DNA of 64,000 nt from Anoplolepis gracilipes (lineage: Eukaryota; Arthropoda; Insecta; Hymenoptera; Formicidae). The notes under the pieces are model-generated. The model had not been told where the DNA came from. It saw only the letters and a list, made by a program, of their open reading frames with translations, and searched no databases. Both the position numbers and the translations under genes were made by a program. Positions 51,878-63,173 of this stretch are shown here, piece by piece (the first letter of the stretch is position 1; every line of letters begins with the position of its first letter). The stretch covers positions 9,894,501-9,958,500 of the forward strand of contig NC_132975.1 in NCBI RefSeq assembly GCF_047496725.1, given 5' to 3'.

Positions 51878-54834
51878 ATCAGATTTGATTATAGTAAACC
51901 ACAGTTTTTCACTTAAAGATTTAAGAAAAGTCGAAAACTATAGATTAAATAATTTCAAAATAGAGTGATCGACAGCAATATTATTTAAAATATTGCAATA
52001 GATGTTAGATTGAACATTAAGGTAAAAAGTAAGAAAAACAATTTTGATTCAGAATTTTGAAAATTCATCAATATACGTGATTATTAGACATTTCGAAGTG
52101 TATCGCGAGAGCAGAAGAAAGGCAGTTATTCGAAACAATCCATCGATATTCAAATTTCAAAAATACGTTTTTATTCTGTTCTATAGATATTAATATTTTT
52201 AATATTCGAATAAATATAGAAAATCGGAATACTAAAAACATGTCTTCAAAATCAATCGAAAAAAAAAATGAAAATGTTGAAAAAAAATATATATATTCTA
52301 ATTGTGAGTAAAAGTGACTTTTCCTAGCAGAAATCATAGTTTAATTTATAGACGAAACCCGAGTAGAGTTTATTCAGCAATAACAGGCAAAGAAAAAGTG
52401 GCACACCTATATTTATACTTTGTGACCTGCTTGGCCCCTTCGCTCGACTATTCAAAACTGCTAAAACCAATAAGCAAACGAAAAGTAGATCGTAGTTGTA
52501 CAAAAAATAAATAGAGATTTTTCTGTGGACTTCGCGCTGAGCAAAGTGAAACCACCATTCAACGAAGCGATACTACACTCAACGCATTTACAACCCTCGA
52601 AACGCGTATCATGCCCATTCCGTTCTCCCTCGTCCCTCTTCGAACAAGCAGGTTTCTATCGATTGCTGCGCGAGAGTCCTGTGGGGAGTGATTTAGGCTC
52701 CCCAAAGTGCGAGTCCGAGGCATTAAAGTCTGATGCTCTTTCAGGGGCCGGACGACACGGCCGGAGGTTGCGTGCGTTACACCAGCATAAGCTCTCGAAG
52801 ATGAATGCGTCTGAGGCTCACGCACACCTTCTCTTTGTGGATTCTTGCTCCGCAGTGTTTGCTGAATTATTCAATCCTGTTTCATTCTTAAGAACATTCA
52901 TTCGTACTCTGAGACTCATAAGAGACGCGACGTTATGATGAGGTAAGCTAGCAGTTATCCAAACTTCCTTTTTCATCATGCTTTTTCATCCTTTTTTTCA
53001 TTATGTAAATACAAATACGAAATAAATCTATTATACAGAAATTGACGGAAGGACTTATTTTAATTACAATTCGGAGATGGAATTATTGAAATTATAATTA
53101 GAGTCTACTATTTATAGTGGTAATTGACGTTTTATATTTACGGTTAAAATTTAGTTTCTGTATCGCGTAATAAAAATAATAATAGAATCAATCATATTGC
53201 GAGAAATTATTATTACAGCGTAATCAAACATGTAACATGTCGATACAAATTTCAATCAAGTCAGTCACTTTTATCTTTTCGTCTTTTCTTCTTTATAATA
53301 ACGATATCGAAATTAATTTTACATCGATTTTCCTGCAAACGGATGCGTATCTTCGTGGTTTTCCGCTTGCGTTCCGTTCAAAGGTTATTGTTCGGAAAGA
53401 CAGCAAACGATGTTGAAGTGTATATCCGTTATTTTCCGAACGATCGAACATTTGCCCGTCGCACGGAACGAACGAGAGAAGAAGACGAGAACGGGAACCG
53501 CCGCGGCAACTGTGGGAAAGCGACGTCGTCGTTGGCTTCGCTATCAGCTGCTCGGGATGCGAAATGACGAAGCCATTGAATTCCCTGAGACAAAGGGAGC
53601 GGTAGGGCGGGACGCGCGCGACGCGGGGATTTGTTTCACGATCGAGCTTGAATTGCCTCGAATCTCGAATCCTTCGCAAGAGAAGGCGCGAGTAAGTATT
53701 TAATAATTAAAATAAATTCCAGTTGAGAAATTTCATTTAATAACTACATATAAATTTTAAAACATAGCTTAATATAATTTAATTCCCACACATACAGAAT
53801 TTTATCTAATTTCTTAAACTTTAAATTCGCGAGATTTTATTTAAAATCTAAATTTATAATTATGTAATTTTATTTTAGTTTGTAGTTAAAACTATAATGT
53901 GTGCAATATAACGATTCGAGATTTGAGCTATTTGAGATGATTGAGCTATTTGGAACAAGTTCATTGGAATTCAATATAATAATCTTAATCTTAAATAGCT
54001 GTCGTCGAGAAAGACGCGCGCCTTTGCACGCAACGAAAATCAATCCCGCTTCATATCCGTGCGTGATTCATACGAGAAATATGAGAAGGGAATGCGCGCG
54101 GGGAAGTAGAGGACCGATACGCACGTGATTCTACAGTTCCGTCGATCAGTGTTACAAGCAGATCGAGACAAAATTAACGACAGTATCGTCGGTCGTAAAT
54201 CGTGCCACTTAACGATCGATGAGCCAGCGACAAAAACGTCGCACGCAAGTCATTTTCATCGCGAAGTGCATAATGAAAGGCCATGTCTATCAAAACGTTG
54301 CACTTAAAATTAAATCGTTTTCCAGTCGGGAAAATAAAAAGATAGAGATCTTCTAGGAAATGAATCAGACAAACTTGCAAGAACTTGTCTAACAATAAGT
54401 GTAAATGAATATAATGACGGTAAAGGCAATCGAAGCTGTCAATGCTAACTATAACCAGTTTTTAATCAATGAAATATGTAATAATGATTAATCTGGAAAA
54501 AACTGTGACTCGTGTGCAAGGAACTTAATTTTTAAATATATCTTTTGTAACATGAGATTTACAACCACAATTAAAAAATTTCAAAATTAAATTTGTATAA
54601 ATTCTACTTGTGCTAGTTTTCTATTAATATCGTAATTTTTATAAATTTTGCAAACAAGAAATAGAATTGTTATCATACACTTTAAAAATACTTTAAATTT
54701 TTAAGAGAAATAAAAGATGACTTTGGATTATACGAATATTATAAATTAATTTTTTGCAGATTTCAACTAAATTTTATTTTTCATAATTTTAAAATTTAAT
54801 TTAAATCAAATCAGTATCACGTGTAATTAAATAA

Positions 54835-54869
54835 AAACGGTAAAAAATATAAGCTATTTTTTACCGTTT
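54835..54869. repeat. Hairpin, 15-bp perfect arms, 5-base loop
   Basis: AAACGGTAAAAAATA (54835-54849), loop TAAGC, then TATTTTTTACCGTTT (54855-54869). Confidence 0.75.
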
Positions 54870-55337
54870 ATTTTTCCTATTAAATAAATTTCGTATTCAA
54901 AGGATCGATTTTTGCTATTCCTACGCGATCGACTTACATGTAACCGAAGTCTACGAAGCGTAAAAGATGCATTTGCATATCAATCCTTCACGGCCCACTC
55001 GCGATGCAATAATGTATACCGATCTTCGTTAGAAAATCATTATACATTGATCACTTTTTCCACCTACGATTTCCGATCAAGCCGCAGTGTTTTTGTTTGT
55101 CAATCTCTTGAAATTTTCCTACAAAAAATCTAATCTTATGCTAACAAAAAAAAAATTTGTTACCTTATATGCTATCTTATCAAAAAATATTCTTATTATT
55201 TTTTTTTAAAGTATTTGTTAATTTTATACCGCTGATAATAATATCTTTATTTGAGAATTTCCCGGAAATTGTTGCAATAAATTTCAAAGGAAAAGTTCCA
55301 TGTCGTTGAGTCACTGCATTATCATTGTGTAAACATA

Positions 55338-55522
55338 CAGTCGGACCTCTTATCCTACGACCCTCTTATGTTACGAAACCTCTTATCCTACGACAAAAAA
55401 TCCTCTCATGCTACGACCGCGAAAGGGGAATTATACCCCTACTCTCAAATTTTTGTCGTAGGATCAAAGGTTTAAGGGGAAGATTCCGGACCGAAAATGT
55501 CGTAGGATAAGAGGTCCGACTG
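55338..55522. mobile_element. 185-bp MITE with 24-bp terminal inverted repeats and TA target duplication
   Basis: The left end CAGTCGGACCTCTTATCCTA plus CGAC matches the right end perfectly in inverted orientation. Both ends are flanked by TA (55336-55337 and 55523-55524). The CAGTCGGACCTC-type end and TA duplication point to the Tc1/mariner superfamily, perhaps pogo/Tigger-like. Inside the left end, CTCTTATCCTACGA-like words recur four times in tandem. Parts of the right end pair with these, so the element can fold into a long imperfect hairpin. It has no transposase and would need one in trans. Confidence 0.88.
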
Positions 55523-56199
55523 TAATTATAATTTTATTTATAATTATTATTAAGATATCTCTAACAATAAGTATCTCTCTGCTTATCTCGTGTTTAACAT
55601 TGTCGCATGTTATCCAATTATTAAAAGATTAATTTGTAATAAATACAAAATACTAATTATATTAATAACGCATATTACTAATTAATATCAATATTGCATA
55701 AATTTTTATTATTTAAAATATTATTTATTAATTTGATAAATTATTTTTAAAAATAATATTTAGCATTTTTATGTCTTTTTATAATATCTAGCAAATTTTG
55801 TTAAAAAATTATAACCTGTGCTTGTGTATAAAATCGATTTTGTATAATAACTATGATTATAGCGAATAGGGAAAGTTAAAGTACACACGTCTTTTTTAGT
55901 TCAAATGTGATTCATCAGTTATGTTTCTCGACATAAACACTTCTGCGGGTCATAGAAGCTAGTCTCGGAAACTATTCTCGTACGGCAACATTCTACATCA
56001 GATGTTAACAATCAAATCGCGCGGAAATTTTTAAACATACATTGGTGTTTCTAATCAAGTGAAACATAGGACATTCCAGTCTCTTTAATATTGTTATCGG
56101 GGAAAAATAATTTTACAATAAAGAGAAACAATTTTATTAGGTTAATTAAAATTATATAATTTTAAACTGTCTTTAATTTCTATATAATTTATATACATG

Positions 56200-56257
<58 letters not shown>
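56200..56257. repeat. (TA)n microsatellite followed by TG/TATG units
   Basis: About 29 perfect TA units, the longest in the window, followed by short TG and TATG runs. Confidence 0.92.
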
Positions 56258-56265
<8 letters not shown>

Positions 56266-58619
56266 ATGTATGTATATGTATATATAAAATAATAATAATT
56301 ATTATTTAAATAGATAACGTTAAAATGATATATGTATGCACGCATAGTAAGCATATTTTGTAAAAATTTCGTCTTATTAATTTATGGAAAATAAGTCAAT
56401 TTTTTTTAAATTCCTCAAATGTTTTAAAAATATCAAGTAGTTTCAGAGCAGAATATACTTTAGAGATCCAATGAAAACGAGAGACCTCCCATGCGATATA
56501 TTCTTTAGAATTTTCAAGGGCTGACTCTCCAAGGAAGAAGTCTTGATACGATCCGAGCTTCTTCAAAGGAGGGATGTACACTATAATACACGCACCAGAA
56601 TTTGGCCGCCCACGACGCCCCTCCATTTTAAATCATGAACAACCATATGGAAACTACTATTATATATTAAATGTTTATTTTAACGAGACATATATATGTA
56701 TAATACAATAAAAATAACATGTGTAATGAATAATGTACTAACATAAACCAGATAAAATAAAAGGTACAGTCAAGTAGAAATATATTTACATAATATATAA
56801 TTAAATAAAATAGATAAAAAATATATTAAGTCAATATAGCTATATTAAATTCACTTAAATTAATATTCAATTTAAGAATATGATTATTACGAAACAAATC
56901 CCGATTTAATATTACAACAATTTTGTTGTCATTTAAATATTTTAAAATATCTATATCAGATTTTAATAAAAATTCAATATTTATATAAAGAGAAACGAGC
57001 AAACATAATGAAAATTAATGTATCGCTTTCACGTTCAATGAGGTGTAGTTATATCGATTGATCGAAAAAGGAGCTGCATGTTGCATCTGCTCTTTCTGCG
57101 CACGCCACCCTGAAGATCGACTAGATTGGTATCACGATGGCCCTTTCGTCGTACGAGAATAAAAGGGCAGAGTGAAGGCATCATATATACTAGAGGGCAG
57201 GAAATTGCCCTGGAAATGGTTCTAATTTCCTGGCCGCGCAAGGAGAAATTCCAGACGGTCGGCTAGGATTCTAATCTGTTTCGTTAATGTTAATGCGTCC
57301 TAATCGATAGGGTCACGATTTTTGCTTTTTCATCGTCGAAACTAGATGATCAATTAACTGCACGCGTGCAACGTGACGGCACGCGGATCTCATTACAAAC
57401 GCAAACAACAGGTTCTATCCAGCTGTTTTAACCATTTACTTCTATCAGCTTTAGGTTTTCTGTAGTGTCTTATTTGTATCTTATTATAAAAAGTAAGTTT
57501 TTTTTTTTTTTTTCATAAGAGATCTCGCACATCATAAAACAAAGTATATTGTTATAAATGTAAAATAATTGTACTCGAGAAATAACGCGTAGATGATATT
57601 CAACGTTCTAAAATTAAAGTTTTATGTAACACAAGCAGAACATTTGTTCCGTTTAATCCCAAAACGGTTGATCACTTCCGCGAGAAATGTGGAGAAGTTG
57701 AAATTCATCATCTGATCAAAGGTTTGCGCCGCGCCACTCCTCGCAAAATCGTTTAACACTCGCGGAGGAGAATTCAATTCAGAGTTAAAACTTGGGCGTG
57801 GACTTGATCTATTTTCTTAATGGTCGCTCGGTTTGGCATACGTCCTAATGTAATAATGCTTGATTAAACTTTTAAACTATGATATGCAGAAATAATTGCG
57901 TAAATTATATCAGCTTCTCTAAAAAAATTTTAATTTTATATGATATCAAGTTTATATTTCATGTAGGAAATAAAATTAATATTCAGACATTGAAGAGCAG
58001 TACACTTATGTGTTATAATAAAAATAATTTGAAACATTATGAGAAAATGAAAGCTCTGTAAAAAAGAAGTTTTCTCTGAAATTACAGACCGACTGGCTCA
58101 TCATTTGAGAATCGCCGTCCTAATGGCTCTCGCATTTTGTCTTCAGGATCCGCGGATCTCGAAAATTCTATGCCGACCTATTCTTTAGTCTTATTCGTAT
58201 ACGTAACCAAAAACAGGGTAGCTTTTGATACCGCGTGGCTGTCGCCGGGGCGATGATGGATGACGGCAGGAGCACACGGCAAGAACGAAGGAGCGACGAT
58301 GAGGAAGGGGATACCGGCTCGTCAAGGCGAGAAACCACCACATCGGGCGACGACGAGACGGCGCGCGATGCATCCGACGATCGTGATTAATGGCGGTAAC
58401 ATTGTGGCCGCGAGTCATCTCACCGCCGCGCCGGCCGGAGACGACAGGTGCCATTGAGGCAGCGGAGCGAATTAAAGCTGCGACTTTGCCGTACTGTAAG
58501 ACTTTCGATCTGTCCCATGTTATCCGGTCCATTGCTGTATCGTGTCGCGCTTGTAAAACTCGTCCAATTCGACCTCATACAAGATTTATCGTATGAACAT
58601 TTTATAACGCGAAATTCGC

Positions 58620-58658
58620 GGGTATCTTTTTACAAAATTATTTTATTGCTTACTAGAT

Positions 58659-58694
<36 letters not shown>

Positions 58695-58729
58695 ATCTAG
58701 TAAGCTACCCAATAAGCAATAAGATACCC
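58620..58729. repeat. 110-bp foldback element centred on (AT)16
   Basis: Outer ends GGGTATCTT (58620-58628) and AAGATACCC (58721-58729) are inverted. The centre 58649-58704 is a perfect 56-bp palindrome: CTTACTAGATTG, (AT)16, CAATCTAGTAAG. ATTGCTTA-type words occur in both intermediate parts. MITE-like; a target duplication was not clear. Confidence 0.7.
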
Positions 58730-59046
58730 TATTATTCAAATGAAAAAAAAATATAATTTAAATATTAAATATGAATCATTAAAAATAAAAAATTTGGCGG
58801 TATTTTATGATTTAGAGGAACTTGTTGATTAATTTGATAATCCACGAATAGAATTACTTAATTTAATTTTTATATATTGTTGTTGAAAAATTATATTAAA
58901 AATTAATAATTTAAAGATTTAATTATAATTAAAATTCAAATCAAAATGTAAAATAATTAAGACTTAAATGAGTTACATTTAATTTAATTAATTGAAATAA
59001 ATTTTTAAAATTTTATGTATAACGAATTTAATTGTAAATTTAAAAA

Positions 59047-59121
59047 AATAGAACTAATAGTAATTTAATAGAAAATAAATTTTTATAATTTATTTTCTAT
59101 TAAATTACTATTAGTTCTATT
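59047..59121. repeat. Perfect hairpin: 35-bp arms, 5-base loop
   Basis: The left arm 59047-59081 (begins AATAGAACTAATAGTAATTT) is the exact reverse complement of 59087-59121, around the loop TTTAT. No mismatch over 35 bp suggests recent origin or strong constraint. Confidence 0.88.
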
Positions 59122-59997
59122 ACGTTTTATTATCAGTTATTTTATTTTACTTAAAGAATGCAAGGGATGATCATTTTTGTCATTTAAAATATTTTTTATA
59201 TAATTTTGGAATTGAAAAAAAAAAGACAAAATTAAATAATAAAGATATTAATTTGCAAATATAATAAATTAATTTGCATATAAATGTGTGTTTGATTATA
59301 TATTATATTTTACTTTTTTTATTTTTTCAAAAGAATTTTGATTGATAAATTTTTAAGTCTACATCACTTGACATCGTTAAATAAATCTGCGGCTAAAGAT
59401 GCTATCGCCTCCTGACAAACTCAGTCAATTTAACTAAACCTCTGACAGGGCTTATTTAATTGATCCAATTTAAAAAGAGATTAGGCGTGTTCGAAGACAG
59501 CTGGGTGGTCGAAATTTCCTTGCCAAACAGCCAATAATTACACCCTCCGCTAAGTATTTGGTTAAGACCACGAGATCTTTCTCGGCGATATCGTTTCGTT
59601 TTTTCTCTCGACAAGAAAAAGGCCCCTTCAACTTTGAATAATTATCACTTTAGGTACGAATAAACGTGTTTTTTCATCTAGCACTGTAAAAAGTATCGAT
59701 ATTGTTTTCAGTCGACACAATTATCTTATCGTCCATGAATAACTTGTAAAATATTTTGTTTTATACAATTTTTCTGTTTGATAATTTCAACTTTGTCTTT
59801 GATCAACGAGATTATCTTATCGTCTACGAGTAATGTACAATTACTCATAATTAAATGTGCTTTGTTTTATAAAATCAAAAGTGAATAATATTTCATTCTG
59901 GTTTTTACTTTTCTAATTTTGATTATTTAATTCGTCATATATATGTATATGAGAACAGATATTGAAAAGATTGTATACATTATTACTAAATATTAAA

Positions 59998-60000
<3 letters not shown>

Positions 60001-60040
<40 letters not shown>
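60001..60040. repeat. (AT)n microsatellite
   Basis: Twenty AT units with related sequence just before. Confidence 0.9.
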
Positions 60041-60045
<5 letters not shown>

Positions 60046-61189
60046 TTATATTTTTTCGATATTCAATCTAACCATCCATGTCCTACGTCGACAATCTTAA
60101 AATATACGTCGCACGATTTTATTCTTCTCTTTTGTCAATTCGCCGACGAGTCATCGTCGACAATCGCCGAGAGAATCGTTATCTCCCGAACATGTTGCAG
60201 CCGCCCTTGATACATCCTTGGATCAGAGAAAGGATCGAAATAACCCGCGTCGTGGACCCAAATCTCCGCGCGAAGAGCAACATTTTCGGGTCCGTCTTAA
60301 TGGCTTCTCGAGAGCCCTTTTTTACCGAGTTTGGATGCGCAAAGGTGTAAATTGAGTTGGTGGCGGCGAGCAAGAATCTCGCCTCGTTCCGGTGAGCAAA
60401 AACTTACTTTTGCCAAGTTGTGTCGATGATAATTACGTTCGAATATTTTTATCAAGCTATCACATGGAAAAAAACATGGTGGCATAACTTATCGCTACAT
60501 CATCTATTTGTACATAGGTGAGAAGAAAACAAAATTACTTTGTAAAGAAATGATAATAATGTAATATAATCTTCTCGATTTCTATATGTTCATATGTATG
60601 CAATGGAATTATTATTCATTTTAATCAGGTTCACTTATCCGTGTGATAATCGTACATTATTTATATTTATAAATAATAAAATCCTAATTGATCAAAACTT
60701 CACAAAATTTTTTATAAAAAGATAAAACATTTAATAAAAAATAATACATCAATTTATATAATTGCTATTATTTATTATGTATAAGTTCTAAAACATGAGT
60801 TACACTCCAAAGAATATTATTATCAATTTTATTTTCTTCAATTGATATCTATTTAAAAACCATCTATTTATATATATTTAATAAATAAACATAAAACGAT
60901 AATTCTGAAACATTTTTGAACATTTGCCGGTTTAAATGCGTAACACAAAGACTCAAGATTAAAATGGTCTCAGACAAATTGCCGTTATTGAATATTGAAC
61001 TGCAACTCGTCGATGGTGATCAACGACTCAGGTATAAATTTAGCACCCTACGGTGTGAGATCAGGCAGCTTGAATTAGAAAACATTGACCGCCAAAGTGT
61101 GCCGATAAAGACCTGCATGTAGAGTCACCTGAGAGTTCTGCGAATACGAGCCTTATACATGACTAATCGAGCAACAGAATTATTAATAT

Positions 61190-61485
61190 TCGCACAGAGT
61201 GCGTATGTATGTGTAAAGCATCTCACTTTCTGGAAACTCATTTATTGTTAAGAGTTCTGGGTTTATTTTTAATGGTTCTAAAGTTCTTGACATATAAATT
61301 AAACATATAATTTTGGCTATTAAGTTAAAAAATTACTCAGGACAAACTGAGATGTCACGCTACATCTAATGTCTACTAACTTTTTTAGCATTTTCTGCCA
61401 GATTTTAAGCGCTTGAGAATTTTACAATATTTCTATAAAAATTTATATGTGTAAATATTATTAGAATATTAATTAAACAAATTAA
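61190..61485 (-). repeat. Dispersed repeat, minus-orientation copy (about 300 bp)
   Basis: The reverse complement aligns by eye with 41715-42030 over nearly its whole length, with substitutions and small indels. The two copies are about 19 kb apart and in opposite orientation. Confidence 0.65.
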
Positions 61486-61802
61486 ACGGTGGTTATATTT
61501 CAATAGTTCTATCGATTTTAAATGAGATTTTGTGTTATTCCACAATCACTTTTAATTTCTAATGAAAGTTAAAGAAATAAATAATAATAATATTTTATAT
61601 TATGAAGAAATCATAAAGATCGATTCCATCAACGACGGTTAACTTTATATCATAACCATTAACTAATTAACACCAACCTCGCTCCAAATGAGCGAAAAAA
61701 AACTAATAGCTATATGTGAGTATCCATGAAATAATTTCTTGTCTATAATAAAATTCAATGAAATATATAATATAATAGATAAAAATAATAATGTAAAAAC
61801 AA

Positions 61803-62057
61803 TTAAGTAAAATTTTTACATTCACACACACAAGGATTTAAGGATGTTTTTTTGGTTTTATCACACATTTCTTCTAAAGTATCACTTGCGGCTTCCTTGG
61901 CGGTTGTGATCACAAAGGTAGGGATTTTATATGAATCAAGATTATCTACCGTATGTTGAGAATGACTGCCGCGATCGTGACTCGTTAACTTAATCCGATG
62001 AAAAATTGACAAGATGTTCTCACCGTAAACTACATCCTTGACAGAGTAGTTAGTCAG
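61803..62057 (-). CDS. Unidentified 84-codon open frame, exon-like or relic
   Basis: The frame is open from a TAA at 62060 to a TAA at 61805-61803. It has no ATG near its start, so if real it is an internal or terminal exon. The translation has balanced composition, for example YKIPTFVITTAKEAASDTLE and NPCVCECKN, unlike the low-complexity frames nearby. I do not recognise the family. It could be an exon of a gene beyond the window, a decayed mobile-element frame, or chance. Confidence 0.2.
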   Translation of the reverse strand: MTNYSVKDVVYGENILSIFHRIKLTSHDRGSHSQHTVDNLDSYKIPTFVITTAKEAASDTLEEMCDKTKKTSLNPCVCECKNFT

Positions 62058-63024
62058 TTAAATAAAGTTGTAATTATTCCAAATATAATATACGGATCTA
62101 CAAAGTCCAAAAGCAAGATTGATTTATGCATTGATTTTTCTCGCTTTTTACTCAAAAAAGAATTATGGTTTTTTTTCCCGCAGTGTGATATCTTTGAAAC
62201 TAACAACTATGTAATGCAATAATTAAATAATAATATAAAAGAAAATTTTGACATGTCCAAAACGGGTATAATTCAACATTTTAAAATATATTAATTCTAA
62301 AGACACTCTGATTTGTAATATGTCTATTTTTGAATTTATTAAATAAAATTAACCACAAAACATATGCTTACATGATTTATCTAAAATATTGCATTGTGTG
62401 AACAAAATATTATTATTAAATTTTATTACTCGAAAAACATTCTTAACATTGAAATAATAATAGTGACACTGAAACGTATTGAAACGAAAGGAGCAGCTTT
62501 TCTCTAAATTTTCCTGTTATATCTCACCGGATTTTCTATATACTTTACAGAGCTACCAAACGAGCCTTTTATCTGAACTTTCAAAGGTGTAAAAGGGTGC
62601 GGCATTTCTTTAAGGATCTAAATGTGCTGAAAAAGAGAGAGAAAGAGAGAGAGACAAGTCTATGAACAGTTTTAAAAGGTCTAAAATTTTGCAGGGTTGC
62701 TTTAAAAAAATAGCACGTCGTTTTTATGGACACCATTGTCACTTCAAATGCCATAATATATACAAATTCGCTCCAAAATCACTTCCCATATAATTACTGG
62801 CAATATTTCTTTCATAAATCGCTTCAAAAAATGTGACATTTAATCCTTAGCAAACTTAAATCTCGAGATTTCCTACTTTGTCACTATAGATCTTTTTCTA
62901 TTTTTAAGGGAAACAATGAAGCCATTCCTTAAGAGAGAATTTACAATACGTATAATAATGTTTCTATTATCATTCTTTTTCTGACACTTTAGCATCCATA
63001 TTATTCAAAACCGTAAAATTCGTA

Positions 63025-63173
63025 AGACTCTTAAATAATCACGAAAAATTTTAAGTAGTAAAACTGTGTGACTTTAAACGTTGCGAAAGTTGTTTTTATG
63101 TTTTTACAATGTTTATCATAGTCGTACAGTTTTGCTATTATACTTAAAATTTTTCGTGATTATTTGAGAGTCT
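63025..63173. repeat. 149-bp inverted-repeat element with about 42-bp arms
   Basis: The left arm 63025-63066 (AGACTCTTAAATAATCACGA onward to AAACTG) pairs with 63127-63173 with one early mismatch and a small insertion near the inner end. The central spacer is about 60 bp. MITE-like. Confidence 0.7.

Larger units (their letters stand above)
43381..53300. other. Non-coding region, third part
   Basis: GC-balanced islands at about 43380-43520, 45680-45920, 46200-47060, 47580-48450, 50080-50620, 51030-51640 and 52360-52960. A small AT inverted repeat lies at 43788-43820 and (TA)n at 51844. The longest frames (for example minus 47725-47988 and plus 52525-52938) show no domain, signal peptide or matching splice context. 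Confidence 0.55.

Noticed and set aside
52525..52938. Plus-strand 137-codon open frame
   Set aside because: It lies in a GC-balanced island where the opposite strand is also open; no motif or codon bias supports it.
58191..58532. Candidate signal-peptide exon (MWWFLALTS...) for the minus-strand gene
   Set aside because: The hydrophobic run is short and interrupted by Arg/His, the only nearby donor is weak, and long open frames on both strands suggest a GC effect.
62458..62745. Possible transposon bounded by AGTGACA/TGTCACT words
   Set aside because: The inverted ends agree over only about seven bases and no target duplication is visible.
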